This document shows, in pieces, positions 53,552 to 62,583 of a stretch of 64,000 nt of DNA. Both the position numbers and the translations under genes were made by a program. The stretch is from [Clostridium] aerotolerans DSM 5434 (GTDB taxonomy: Bacteria > Bacillota > Clostridia > Lachnospirales > Lachnospiraceae). The stretch spans positions 1 to 64,000 of the forward strand of contig NZ_JHWJ01000016.1 in assembly GCF_000687555.1 (NCBI RefSeq). The letters are read 5' to 3'. How positions within the stretch are numbered: the first letter of the stretch is position 1; each line of letters starts with the position of its first letter. The notes under the pieces were generated by a model. It was not told the DNA's origin. It was given only the letters and a program-made list of their open reading frames with translations, and searched no databases.

Positions 53552-55219
53552 TTATTGCGCAATAAAGTCTCCGGAATCAATCAGCTTCTGCTTTTCATCA
53601 AGAATTTCCTGATATCCGTTGTCTAAATATTCCTTACAATACTTTTCATACTTGGCATCCAGCTCTTCTGGTTTACAGGTGATCATATCCACATAGAACT
53701 CCTGCCACATGGCTGTTAAATCTGCTGCATACTCTCCAGTGGATTCAACGCTCTTTGTAAAGATCGGGCTGATCAGTCCATACTGCTCCACTTCTTTTGT
53801 ATAATCATAGGACTGCTTTACTAGATCCTCGTATCCGGCTGGGGCAAGGGTTCTGATATTTGCTTTCAGATTTTTCTCTTCGTCCCCGTAATCCGCCATT
53901 TCCGTTACCAGACACCAGTAGTCTTTGTTATTGTTATTGGAAAGCTTGCTTTCTCCTTTAAAATCCTTGACGGGTTCTGCAATTCCATCGGAATCCAGGG
54001 TATAATTAGCTCCCTCCACACCATTTTGCAGGAAGAAAAGATTATCAGGCTGTGACATCCAGTTTAAGAACATAAAGACTGCTGCTCTTTGCTTTTCGTC
54101 TGTCTTTGAGTTGATACCCATAATCATTCCGTAGGGCGGGTATTTATAATAGTAGGCGTGACTGTCCTTTGGTACACCAGCGGTTGGACTGATGACTGAA
54201 ACCTCTGCTTTTGGATCGTTGGCCTTTAAGCTATTTATTACATCTGTATTGGCAGAAATATAAAAAGAGTAGGTTCCCACATTACCGGCCACGAAGTCTG
54301 CCTTCCATGCTGCATCATCCGTATTTAAGTAAAATTCCGGGTCAAGGATTCCGTCATTGAATTCCTGGTTTCTCGCTTTTAGATAATCCTTGGTCGCACT
54401 CCAGGTAAGAGGTGCCACATTTAAGTCAAGATACAGGTTTAAATCCTTTTTATCTGGTGATGAACCGATAAATGGATATTCGTAGGTGTAGCTCTTATTA
54501 ATGATCTGGTCTCCCAGTTTACCAAGACCAGCTTCCTTCCAGGCCTTAGCCGCCTCCTGAAGTTCCTCTCTTGTTGTTGGCTTTTCTTTTCCTACCTGAT
54601 CCAGCCAATCCTGACGGATGAGAGTGACCCAGTTGTAATAGATGGGATTACGCTCTGCAAAAAAGAAGGTATTCTTTCCATCTAATTTTCCGTATGTATT
54701 GATGTTTTTTTCGGCTTTCTTATAATAGTCAGGAGCATAATATTTCATCTCCTCTAAATTAAGCTCCTGCATGGCGCCCTCAGAATTATAGTTCACTGCC
54801 TGGGGCATATCGTAATGATAAATGATATCAGGTGCGTTACCAGCAGCAATCATCTGCATATAATCTGCAATCTCATTCTGCCGGTTAATGGCCACATACT
54901 GAACCGTTACATTGTATTTTTCGCCAAATTCTTTCTGAATCCAGCGAGTGTAATAATTATTGGCCGGATCCCAGCCTTCAAAGCCTCTGTCATATACCGG
55001 GATTTTTATGGTCACATTTTCAGGAAATCCTTTGGAATAATCGGTGAATCCATTGCCCTCCGTCTTTGATGCTTCTGTCTGGTTCCCCTCTTCTTTTTTG
55101 TCATTTGCCGTAGTAGCAGAAACCTTGACTTTTGCGCCACATCCTGACAGAACCCCCGCTGCCATCATGGATGCAAGACCAAAGGCTGCTGCCCGTTTGA
55201 AACCCTTCCCTTTTCTCAT
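53552..55219 (-). CDS. Extracellular oligosaccharide-binding lipoprotein (LplA-type)
   Basis: This 555-aa family 1 solute-binding protein has a lipoprotein signal ending in LSGC with Cys27, then a Thr/Lys/Glu-rich linker to about residue 65. The mature two-lobe domain is as in LplA-type proteins that serve YtcQ/LplABC importers. ATG 55219 after AAGGAGG is preferred over 55252, which overlaps the permease gene. It is the third gene of the transporter operon. The ligand is probably a rhamnogalacturonan-derived disaccharide, inferred from the esterase and GH112 genes downstream. Confidence 0.93.
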   Translation of the reverse strand: MRKGKGFKRAAAFGLASMMAAGVLSGCGAKVKVSATTANDKKEEGNQTEASKTEGNGFTDYSKGFPENVTIKIPVYDRGFEGWDPANNYYTRWIQKEFGEKYNVTVQYVAINRQNEIADYMQMIAAGNAPDIIYHYDMPQAVNYNSEGAMQELNLEEMKYYAPDYYKKAEKNINTYGKLDGKNTFFFAERNPIYYNWVTLIRQDWLDQVGKEKPTTREELQEAAKAWKEAGLGKLGDQIINKSYTYEYPFIGSSPDKKDLNLYLDLNVAPLTWSATKDYLKARNQEFNDGILDPEFYLNTDDAAWKADFVAGNVGTYSFYISANTDVINSLKANDPKAEVSVISPTAGVPKDSHAYYYKYPPYGMIMGINSKTDEKQRAAVFMFLNWMSQPDNLFFLQNGVEGANYTLDSDGIAEPVKDFKGESKLSNNNNKDYWCLVTEMADYGDEEKNLKANIRTLAPAGYEDLVKQSYDYTKEVEQYGLISPIFTKSVESTGEYAADLTAMWQEFYVDMITCKPEELDAKYEKYCKEYLDNGYQEILDEKQKLIDSGDFIAQ

Positions 55220-55251
55220 GAATATCCTCCTTTTCATTTTGTTCCATATCA

Positions 55252-56169
55252 TTAGCCCTTCACTGCACCTATCATGGTTCCCTGAACAAAATATCTCTGT
55301 ACAAAGGGATAGATACAGATAATTGGCAATGTTGCAAATATAATACAGGAAGCCTTTAACACCTCAGGACTTGTAATCTGCCCCGCCATTGCTCCTCCCT
55401 CCGCCTTAAAGGATTCACTGGCCGCTACCACAAGGTAATAAAGCTTTAACTGCAAAGGCCGTAAATCCACACGCTGCTTGATGTAGAACAGAGCATCGGA
55501 ATAAGCATTCCAGCGCCCTACCGCGTAAAACAGGGAGATGGTCGCTATAATTGGTTTTGATAAAGGAACCACTATATGGCTTAAAATCTTAAAATGGCTG
55601 GCTCCGTCAATAAGGGCGGATTCAATCAGGCTGTCAGGAATGGAGGCCTTAAAGTTATTTTTCATAATCAGAAAATTATAGGCCGCAAAGGACAAGGGCA
55701 AAATCATGCACCACCAGGTATCCAGCATACGAAGATTATTCATCAGCAGGTAATCCGGTATGGTCCCAGCCGTAAAATACATGGTAAACATAATGAAAAA
55801 GGTCATGACCTTTCTTCCCTTTAGCTGGACTCTGCTTAAGGCATAGGCAGAGCTTATAGTAAGGAAGGTTCCTATGGCTGTGAAAGCAGCCGTCACAACA
55901 ACGGATACATATAAGGACCTTACAATGGAAGCATCCTGAAAGACCTTCTTATACGCATCGAAGTTAATGCCCTTGGGAATCAGAAAAATCTTGTTTGCAA
56001 TGACATAGGCTTCTTTGCTGATGGACTTTGCAAAGATATGGATAAATGGCAAAAGACAGGTCATAGCTATGGCAAGGAGCAACGCGTAAAAAAAGAAGTC
56101 TACCAGCAAATTCTTTGCTCTGGCCCTGGTCCATGCTCTGTGCCTCTGGTTCTTACTATACTGCATCAT
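55252..56169 (-). CDS. Sugar ABC transporter permease (LplC-type)
   Basis: This permease of about 305 aa has six membrane segments and the loop IESALIDGASHFKILSHIVVP near residue 180. The C-terminal end YFVQGTMIGAVKG is typical of LplC/YtcP proteins. Two ATG codons (56169 and 56166) follow ATAAGGAGGG; the second has the better spacing. No ATPase gene is in the operon, as usual for this transporter group, which shares an MsmK-like ATPase from elsewhere. Confidence 0.93.
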   Translation of the reverse strand: MMQYSKNQRHRAWTRARAKNLLVDFFFYALLLAIAMTCLLPFIHIFAKSISKEAYVIANKIFLIPKGINFDAYKKVFQDASIVRSLYVSVVVTAAFTAIGTFLTISSAYALSRVQLKGRKVMTFFIMFTMYFTAGTIPDYLLMNNLRMLDTWWCMILPLSFAAYNFLIMKNNFKASIPDSLIESALIDGASHFKILSHIVVPLSKPIIATISLFYAVGRWNAYSDALFYIKQRVDLRPLQLKLYYLVVAASESFKAEGGAMAGQITSPEVLKASCIIFATLPIICIYPFVQRYFVQGTMIGAVKG

Positions 56170-56178
56170 CTTCCCTCC

Positions 56179-57135
56179 TTATATGAGACCGTCTTCTCCA
56201 AGACGTTTGGCTATGTAGTCAGCGAGAACAACAAGGAAAAGGCCAATGACAGACTGGAACAAGCCCAAAGCCGTGGCTTCACTGAATTTGCCGCTTTCAA
56301 TACCCCAACGGTATACCAAAACAGGTATGGTGGTGGTAAATTCTGTTGCCTTCGCATTGGCCAAAGCGTAAATCCGTTCAAAGGAGCCTCCCATCAGCTT
56401 TCCTAGATTCATGATTAAGAGTGTGACAATGGTGCTCCGGATGCAGGGAAGTGTTACATGAAGGCACTGCTTTAATCTCCCAGCACCATCTACCCTGGCC
56501 GCCTCATAAAGTTCGGAATTCACACCGGTAATGGCCGCCAGATAAATTATCGTCCCCCAGCCCATGGACTGCCATACTCCAATCAGCACATAGCTGATCA
56601 GCCACCAGGTATTATCCTGCAAAAATGGAATGGGACTGTGGCCCGCATTCTGGATTAAGACATTTACCACTCCACTGCTGATGGAAAACAGGGAATAACC
56701 GATTCCTCCGATGATGACCCAGGATAAAAAATGAGGGAGGTATAAAAGAGTCTGCATGACGCTTTTGAAATATCTGTTTTTAATTTCATTGAGAATTAAG
56801 GCTAAAATCACTGGCATAGGAAATGAAAAAACCAGGTCCAGAATATTTAAAAGCAGCGTATTGCCTACGGCCTGACCAAAATCCCGTTTTCCAAACACCT
56901 TCTGGAACACAGAAAATCCCACCCAGGGACTTCCGGAATACCCTTTTGCCACCTTGTAATCCTTAAACGCTATAGATAACCCGCTGTAAGGCAGAAATTT
57001 AAATACCAGAATAAAGAGCATGGGAAGAATCATGAGTACATAAAGCTGCCAGTCTCTTTGCAAATAACGAAGGAACCCATTCTTTTTTCCCCGATTCGTT
57101 CTGATCTGATTCGTCATTCTTTCCGAATTTTTCAT
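56179..57135 (-). CDS. Sugar ABC transporter permease (LplB-type)
   Basis: This 318-aa permease has six membrane segments and the loop YEAARVDGAGRLKQCLHVTLP near residue 205. The start RDWQLYVLMILPMLFILVFKFLP is typical of LplB/YteP proteins. ATG 57135 after GGGGGG is chosen over ATG 57156. It is the first gene of the five-gene operon LplB-LplC-binding protein-esterase-GH112, divergent from the AraC gene. Confidence 0.93.
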   Translation of the reverse strand: MKNSERMTNQIRTNRGKKNGFLRYLQRDWQLYVLMILPMLFILVFKFLPYSGLSIAFKDYKVAKGYSGSPWVGFSVFQKVFGKRDFGQAVGNTLLLNILDLVFSFPMPVILALILNEIKNRYFKSVMQTLLYLPHFLSWVIIGGIGYSLFSISSGVVNVLIQNAGHSPIPFLQDNTWWLISYVLIGVWQSMGWGTIIYLAAITGVNSELYEAARVDGAGRLKQCLHVTLPCIRSTIVTLLIMNLGKLMGGSFERIYALANAKATEFTTTIPVLVYRWGIESGKFSEATALGLFQSVIGLFLVVLADYIAKRLGEDGLI

Positions 57136-57358
57136 AATATCCCCCCATAGGTGCAAATATTGTTACATCTATTATAAAAAATTCATAAATCCGTTTCCAA
57201 TCAATTACCTGTTAAAACTATGCAATTTCAACCTTTTATTTATTCTGCCTGCCTTATTATCCCTACTGTTTTTCTTCCTGTTTCGAGTTTATTTGCATTT
57301 TCAACTAGTACAGAAGGATTTATTACATGCAAAATCACTTATTTAAAATGATTTTTGG

Positions 57359-57388
57359 TTGAAATGAGAATTATATATCATGTATAAT
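57359..57388 (+). promoter_or_regulatory. Promoter of AraC regulator gene
   Basis: TTGAAA (57359-57364), an 18-base spacer and TATAAT (57383-57388) lie 33 bases before ATG 57422. The in-frame ATG at 57380 overlaps the -10 box, which supports the downstream start. Confidence 0.75.
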
Positions 57389-57421
57389 AAAAGGAATAAA
57401 ATCAGGAAGGATTCAGTACAT

Positions 57422-58375
57422 ATGCCTAAACGCAAAAAGACAGTGATTGAATTTAGAGATTATGATCTACCCACTCACTTTCCTGTCCTTCTTTTGACTG
57501 GAGAACATTGGAGGATTTCCGATGTACCTTCCGGGCGGCTTCATATTCACAACTGCCTGGAAATCGGTATATGCGAGACAGACAGCGGCACTATGATTTT
57601 TGAAGATACCTCCTACCCCTTTCAGGCTGGTGACATCACCGCCGTATCCTGTGACATCCCCCACACCACCTGCAGCGCCCCCGGCACCTGCAGCAAATGG
57701 TCTTATTTATTCGTTGATATGGGGGAGCTGCTTCACCCATTTTTCTCTGGTGCAGATCTTCATAATATGGAGCTTTTCTCGGTCTCAGAGCACCATCTAA
57801 GTCTGATCATGGGAAAAAGGGAGTATCCGGTCATTCATTCTCTTGTCACAGAAATCATAGAGGAGCTTAAAAGGAAGGAACCTGGGTTTGAGCTGGCGGT
57901 CCGGGGATTGTTTCTGACCCTGGCTTCCAATCTTATGAGAATTTCTGTCCTCCATCATCAAAAAAAAGACCAGCCCCCGGAAAATGCACTTGTCATTGCG
58001 CCGGCACTGGAATTTATCCGCTACCATTATATGGAGGACTTCCCTATGGAACATCTGGCCGCATTATGCGGTCTAAGTCCTACCCATTTTCGAAGGCTGT
58101 TTTCCTCAATTACAGGAACGAGACCGCTAGAGCATCTTAATACCACACGCATCCGAAAGGCGTCTGATCTGCTGCGCGTGACAGAGGAATCCGTCTTAAG
58201 CATTTCGGAACGGGTGGGGTTTCATTCTATCTCAAGCTTTAACCGGCATTTCCTTTCTATAACAGGAAAATCACCAAGGGATTGGCGCAAACAGATGTCA
58301 ATTCTAAAGGACCAGTCCTTGTATAAGTATAATGGCTGGATGTATGCAGAAATCCTGAAAAAATCAGATACTTAA
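57422..58375 (+). CDS. AraC-type regulator of the rhamnogalacturonan locus
   Basis: This 317-aa protein has an N-terminal cupin-like sensing domain (LHIHNCLEIGI, then FQAGDITAVSCDIPHTT). A C-terminal AraC HTH pair spans about residues 205-300, with GFHSISSFNRHFLSITG. AGGAAGG lies about 11 bases before ATG 57422. Its divergent position from the LplB-type permease gene suggests control of the rhamnogalacturonan operon, probably sensing an imported sugar. Confidence 0.9.
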   Translation: MPKRKKTVIEFRDYDLPTHFPVLLLTGEHWRISDVPSGRLHIHNCLEIGICETDSGTMIFEDTSYPFQAGDITAVSCDIPHTTCSAPGTCSKWSYLFVDMGELLHPFFSGADLHNMELFSVSEHHLSLIMGKREYPVIHSLVTEIIEELKRKEPGFELAVRGLFLTLASNLMRISVLHHQKKDQPPENALVIAPALEFIRYHYMEDFPMEHLAALCGLSPTHFRRLFSSITGTRPLEHLNTTRIRKASDLLRVTEESVLSISERVGFHSISSFNRHFLSITGKSPRDWRKQMSILKDQSLYKYNGWMYAEILKKSDT

Positions 58376-58377
58376 AA

Positions 58378-58404
58378 GACCGCCTGTATTTTTTCCAGGC
58401 GGTC
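58378..58404. terminator. Stem-loop between convergent AraC and anti-sigma genes
   Basis: GACCGCCTG / CAGGCGGTC forms a GC-rich stem immediately after the AraC stop. The T tract after it is weak (TCTTCG), but AAAAG before it would serve the minus-strand gene. Confidence 0.65.
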
Positions 58405-58425
58405 TCTTCGCGTTCTAGCTATGAT

Positions 58426-59205
58426 TTATTTCATATCAATGATTCCCCTGGCCATTCCGCTTAAAGAATCCAGATCAAAATCATCAAAGGTATACAGCAA
58501 ATAATCAATTCCATTCTCTGACCAGCTTACCATTTTGAATACCTTTCGCTGTTCCTCACTGCTTCCATAACTAATCATCAGTTTTCCTTCCTCTTCAAGC
58601 TTTTTATCTTCTGCAGAAGGTTCCTGATCCGGGGGAAGGAACAGATAGTTCAGAGTTGAAACTGTTATGGTTACGTTATGATAAACTTCTTTTTTAGCAG
58701 CCTGGTCGTTCTCCTCTGCCAATGCCTCCTGATGAACATGACTGGTAAGTGTTACCCGCTTTGTATTTCCATAGTCAGCACAAACCTCTGGATATTCGAG
58801 CACCTGATTATTGTCATCGCCCAAGCCTTTAACGTTCGTAATATATCCTTCCTTAAAGCTCATTTCACTGGATAATGATTCTGGAATTTTGGGAGAGGCT
58901 TTCATCTGATCCACTGCCTCTTCACGAAGTTGTGCTATGGTATAAGTATCCGTGTTATTTGAACTACTGATCAACCTTGTAATTTTACCTGAGGCAACTG
59001 CGGTTACCGTACCTAATACCGTAATAACTGCCACTGCCATAAATGCTGCTGCCAGCTTATTTGTTCTTAATTTCATATGACCACTCCTTTGATTGCATTT
59101 TTTATGGATTTCTATCAGGCGCCGTTCCCCATCCATGTCGGGCTCCAAGGAATCCAATTCCGTTTTTATCTTATCTCTTAAAAAATCATCCAGATTTTTA
59201 GCCAT
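58426..59205 (-). CDS. Membrane-bound anti-sigma factor-like protein
   Basis: This 259-aa protein has a cytoplasmic N-terminus of about 48 residues, one membrane segment (about 50-72) and an external domain of about 185 residues resembling the DUF4367/DUF4179 type. ATG 59205 after AAAGGGG overlaps the sigma gene by 8 bases (ATGGCTAA), so the two are coupled. The layout matches anti-sigma factors that hold an ECF sigma at the membrane. The signal is unknown, and no zinc anti-sigma motif is seen. Confidence 0.78.
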   Translation of the reverse strand: MAKNLDDFLRDKIKTELDSLEPDMDGERRLIEIHKKCNQRSGHMKLRTNKLAAAFMAVAVITVLGTVTAVASGKITRLISSSNNTDTYTIAQLREEAVDQMKASPKIPESLSSEMSFKEGYITNVKGLGDDNNQVLEYPEVCADYGNTKRVTLTSHVHQEALAEENDQAAKKEVYHNVTITVSTLNYLFLPPDQEPSAEDKKLEEEGKLMISYGSSEEQRKVFKMVSWSENGIDYLLYTFDDFDLDSLSGMARGIIDMK

Positions 59206-59809
59206 GACAGATTCCCCTTTCCTCTTCCTCTCTGCTATCATCCTCCAGCAAATCCTTTAACAGCTTCCTGGCCTTATATAGGCGGGATTTTACAGTTCCC
59301 TCCAAGGTTCCGGTCACTTTGGCTATTTCTTTTGTACTTAGCTCATTGTAATAATACAATAGAACAACTGTCCTGTATTTTACGTCAAGGCACTGGAGTG
59401 CACTTTGAATCTCTAAAGCAGCCTCTGCTTCTAAAACCGTCCCAAGGGGACCTTTATTCATTTCATCTTCCAGAATCCGCTCCGCTCCCATTTTATCCTC
59501 TTTATTATCCAGAATCCCTTCAAATGAGAGCTCATACCTTCCCTTTTTTCTTTTCTCATACCGCCAGGCTGTTCTCACCATAATCTGGTAGAGCCAGGGC
59601 TCAAACCGTTCTGGCTCTTTTAACGTGGCTCTGTGGAGAAAGCATTTCACAAATGTTTCTTGAATGATATCTTCACTGTCGCTTCGGTTTCCAGTAATGA
59701 AATATGCCATTCTGTAAAGCTTCGCGAAGCAGGAACGGTATAATTCATCAAACGCTGTCTCGCTGCCGGCAAGCATGCTTTCAACCAATGTCTTTTTCGC
59801 TTCGTCCAT
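59198..59809 (-). CDS. ECF-type RNA polymerase sigma factor
   Basis: This 203-aa sigma-70 family protein of the extracytoplasmic function group has region 2 at about 20-90 (AYFITGNRSDSEDIIQETFVKCF). Region 4 is at about 135-190 (LDVKYRTVVLLYYYNELSTKEIAKVTGTLEGTVKSRL). ATG 59809 follows AAAGGAAAGG; upstream in-frame sequence to 59941 overlaps the ftsH terminator and is not coding. It is coupled to the membrane anti-sigma gene downstream. Confidence 0.92.
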   Translation of the reverse strand: MDEAKKTLVESMLAGSETAFDELYRSCFAKLYRMAYFITGNRSDSEDIIQETFVKCFLHRATLKEPERFEPWLYQIMVRTAWRYEKRKKGRYELSFEGILDNKEDKMGAERILEDEMNKGPLGTVLEAEAALEIQSALQCLDVKYRTVVLLYYYNELSTKEIAKVTGTLEGTVKSRLYKARKLLKDLLEDDSREEEERGICHG

Positions 59810-59914
59810 AGCCTTTTCCTTTCCTTTTTTGATGCATCTATATACTAAGAGCCAGCAACGACTCCATTGGTTCATTTTTGATGGAATCTTTTTGAATTTT
59901 TTTCCAGCCCAACG

Positions 59915-60014
59915 CAAAAAAAGAACCAGAGAGTGAAACAACTGGCTGCAGTCTTACGGCATTCGTAATCCTTGTTCCTACGCTGCAGTCAAAGCCGTTT
60001 CGTCTCTGATTCTT
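59915..60014 (-). terminator. Terminator after ftsH
   Basis: In the minus direction AGAATCAGAGA (60013-60003) pairs with TCTCTGGTTCT (59932-59922), followed by seven T. Additional inner pairing is possible around the two CTGCAG sites in the loop. Confidence 0.7.
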
Positions 60015-60020
60015 TTTTAT

Positions 60021-61886
60021 TTATCCTTGTACCGCTTCTTTTCGGAAGATTTCCATAAACTCTTCCCCGGTAATGGTCTCCCGTTCTAAGAGGTATTCTG
60101 CTATTTCATGAAGCTTAGTAATGTTATCCTTTAGTATCTTATACGCCTTCTGGTGCTGCTCACGGACAATTCCAATCACCGCCTCGTCAATCCGCTTTGC
60201 GGTCTCAGGGGCACAGGCAAGTGATGTATCTCCGCCCAGATATTGATTGGTCACGGTCTCAAGAGCTACCATGTCAAATTCATCGGTCATACCGTAGCGG
60301 GTGACCATGGCTCTGGCAATTCTAGTCGCCTGCTCGATGTCGTTGGAAGCACCGCTGGTAACTGTTTGAAAGATCAGTTCTTCCGCTGCTCTACCTCCGG
60401 TAAAGGTGGCAATCTTATTGAGAGCTGCCTCCTTTGTGAGAAGATGACGTTCTTCTTCATCTACCTGCATGGTGTAGCCAAGGGCTCCTGAGGTTCTTGG
60501 GATAATCGTAATCTTATGAACTGGAGCAGACTGTGTCTGGGAAGCGGCTACCAGTGCATGTCCCACCTCGTGGTATGCAATGATCTTCTTCTCTTCCACA
60601 TTGACAGAGGCATCCTTTTTCTGATAGCCAGCGATTACCACTTCCACGCTTTCTTCCAAATCCCTTTGTGTTACGGTTTTTCTTCCCAAACGAACGGCTC
60701 TTAATGCAGCCTCGTTAATAATATTGGCAAGCTCCGCTCCGCTTGCTCCAGAAGTAGCAAGAGCGATACCTCTAAAATCCACATCATCAGACAGCTTTAC
60801 ATTCTTTCCATGAACCTTTAAGATGGATTCTCTGCCATTTAAATCCGGCAGCTCCACTGGAATACGTCTGTCAAACCGGCCTGGACGTAGCAGGGCTTTG
60901 TCAAGAGAATCGGGACGGTTGGTGGCTGCCAATATAACGACACCCTTCTTTCCGTCAAACCCATCCATCTCAGCCAGAAGCTGGTTCAAGGTCTGTTCTC
61001 TTTCATCATTACCGGAAAAGCCGCCTCCATCACGCTTCTTTCCTATGGTATCAATCTCATCAATGAACACGATACAAGGTGCTTTGTCATTGGCCTGCTT
61101 AAATAGATCCCTGACCTTAGCCGCACCCATACCTACAAACATTTCCACAAATTCCGAACCGGAGATGGAGAAAAACGGTACATGGGCCTCTCCTGCCACT
61201 GCTCTTGCAAGAAGTGTTTTACCAGTTCCAGGAGGTCCTACTAAAAGGGCTCCCTTTGGAAGAGAGGCACCGATTTCTGCATACTTCTGAGGATTATGGA
61301 GAAAATCCACGATTTCTTTTAAGGCATCCTTTGCCTCTTCCTGTCCGGCAACATCACGGAAGGTCTTACCTGTCTCAGATTCCGCATAAATCTTTGGATT
61401 TGATTTTCCAAAGGACATGGTATTGGGACCGCCCATACGCTTTTGAAGCTGCCTTGACAGGAAGTTACCTAAAAATACAAAAATCAGAATCGGTATGATC
61501 CAGGTAAGCATAAAAGAAAGAATGGGTGACATCTGAGCAACGATGGTCTTTTCAAACTGAACGTTGTGAGAAACCAACCGCTGCGTTAAAGTATCATCCG
61601 GCCATGGTCCTGTTTTATATACCTGATATACCGGCTTTCCTTCCCAGTCCTTTTTCCCTGTATCGGATTTAAACTGAATCTCTGTTTCTGTTTTTGCCAC
61701 TGCCTGGACCTTACCCTGATCCACCATTTCCAAAAATGTACTGTATGGCACCTCTGTCATGGCTTTTGACTGAATCCACGGTACTGTCAGTGCGTTAAAT
61801 ATGATCATAAGCACTAAAACAATGGCGTAATAGTACATAAATGATTTTTTATTATTTCCAGAGTCTTTATCATCTTTTAACCCCAT
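60021..61886 (-). CDS. ftsH: ATP-dependent zinc metalloprotease FtsH
   Basis: This 621-aa membrane AAA protease degrades misassembled membrane and short-lived regulatory proteins. There are two membrane segments (about 15-36 and 120-141) around an external domain. Walker A is GPPGTGKT (217-224), Walker B is VFIDEID, the second region of homology is RPGRFDR, and the zinc site is HEVGH (439-443). GAGGAGG precedes ATG 61886. It overlaps the upstream flavodoxin-like gene by 17 bases. Confidence 0.97.
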   Translation of the reverse strand: MGLKDDKDSGNNKKSFMYYYAIVLVLMIIFNALTVPWIQSKAMTEVPYSTFLEMVDQGKVQAVAKTETEIQFKSDTGKKDWEGKPVYQVYKTGPWPDDTLTQRLVSHNVQFEKTIVAQMSPILSFMLTWIIPILIFVFLGNFLSRQLQKRMGGPNTMSFGKSNPKIYAESETGKTFRDVAGQEEAKDALKEIVDFLHNPQKYAEIGASLPKGALLVGPPGTGKTLLARAVAGEAHVPFFSISGSEFVEMFVGMGAAKVRDLFKQANDKAPCIVFIDEIDTIGKKRDGGGFSGNDEREQTLNQLLAEMDGFDGKKGVVILAATNRPDSLDKALLRPGRFDRRIPVELPDLNGRESILKVHGKNVKLSDDVDFRGIALATSGASGAELANIINEAALRAVRLGRKTVTQRDLEESVEVVIAGYQKKDASVNVEEKKIIAYHEVGHALVAASQTQSAPVHKITIIPRTSGALGYTMQVDEEERHLLTKEAALNKIATFTGGRAAEELIFQTVTSGASNDIEQATRIARAMVTRYGMTDEFDMVALETVTNQYLGGDTSLACAPETAKRIDEAVIGIVREQHQKAYKILKDNITKLHEIAEYLLERETITGEEFMEIFRKEAVQG

Positions 61887-62412
61887 TTTGATCCTCCTCT
61901 TCTTTTGTTACCTGCTTTAACACGGATTTTACGAACCGGCATACATTATCTAAATCCTGCTCATTGGGATGCAGCATGGCATCTTCGTAAGCAGATATCA
62001 AAGCCCTGATCTGCGGCGTATTGCTGACCGCCTGCATCTGTCTGTATTTTTCAAGTATAAAGGGTCCTAACTTCCCTCCACACAAAAAGCAGCCAAGATA
62101 TTTGTTGTCTTCCGGCAGAAAAACAGCGACCTGCCGCTCAACCTGTTTTAAATAATCTTCATTTCCCATCAGTCCGCAGGTTCCAAATAATGCAACCCGT
62201 TTTCCATGCAGACCGGAAAGAAAGTCCATCATCTCAGTCTCACAGGTTCCGCGGTTATTCCAGAAGCCAATAAAATACGTATCTGCTTCCTCCGCTCGCA
62301 ATTCCTCCAGTCTGACGATATCTTTGGACTTTCCGGGAAGGGATTCAAAAATTTTCATAGCTACCTTCTGAGTATTTCCGGTTTTACTAATATATACAAC
62401 CAAATAGTCCAT
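61870..62412 (-). CDS. Flavodoxin-like protein
   Basis: This 180-aa flavodoxin-fold protein starts with DYLVVYISKTGNTQKVA, the FMN phosphate-binding loop. YFIGFWNNRGTCETEM and VALFGTCGLMG, further flavin-loop segments, follow. It may carry electrons or act as an FMN-binding reductase. ATG 62412 after GAGGAGG is preferred over ATG 62475. It is translationally overlapped with ftsH, an unusual pairing, so co-expression is likely. The partner is unknown. Confidence 0.85.
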   Translation of the reverse strand: MDYLVVYISKTGNTQKVAMKIFESLPGKSKDIVRLEELRAEEADTYFIGFWNNRGTCETEMMDFLSGLHGKRVALFGTCGLMGNEDYLKQVERQVAVFLPEDNKYLGCFLCGGKLGPFILEKYRQMQAVSNTPQIRALISAYEDAMLHPNEQDLDNVCRFVKSVLKQVTKEEEDQNGVKR

Positions 62413-62527
62413 AGATTGAGCCTCCTCTATGAATAAAATATACCAGAGTTGGTTTTTTATCAATAGAAATTCCAAATGTTAATACAATTTATGTAATTTT
62501 TAGATTTTTAAAGAATTTGATCCTCAA

Positions 62528-62569
62528 GAAAAAAGACCGCAGAATGCAGGTTTCCCTCCTTCTGCGATC
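62528..62569 (-). terminator. Terminator after hemL
   Basis: The stem GACCGCAGAA / TTCTGCGATC (one wobble) is followed by seven T in the minus direction. It lies 15 bases after the hemL stop. Confidence 0.88.
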
Positions 62570-62583
62570 CCCTTCCACCTTCT

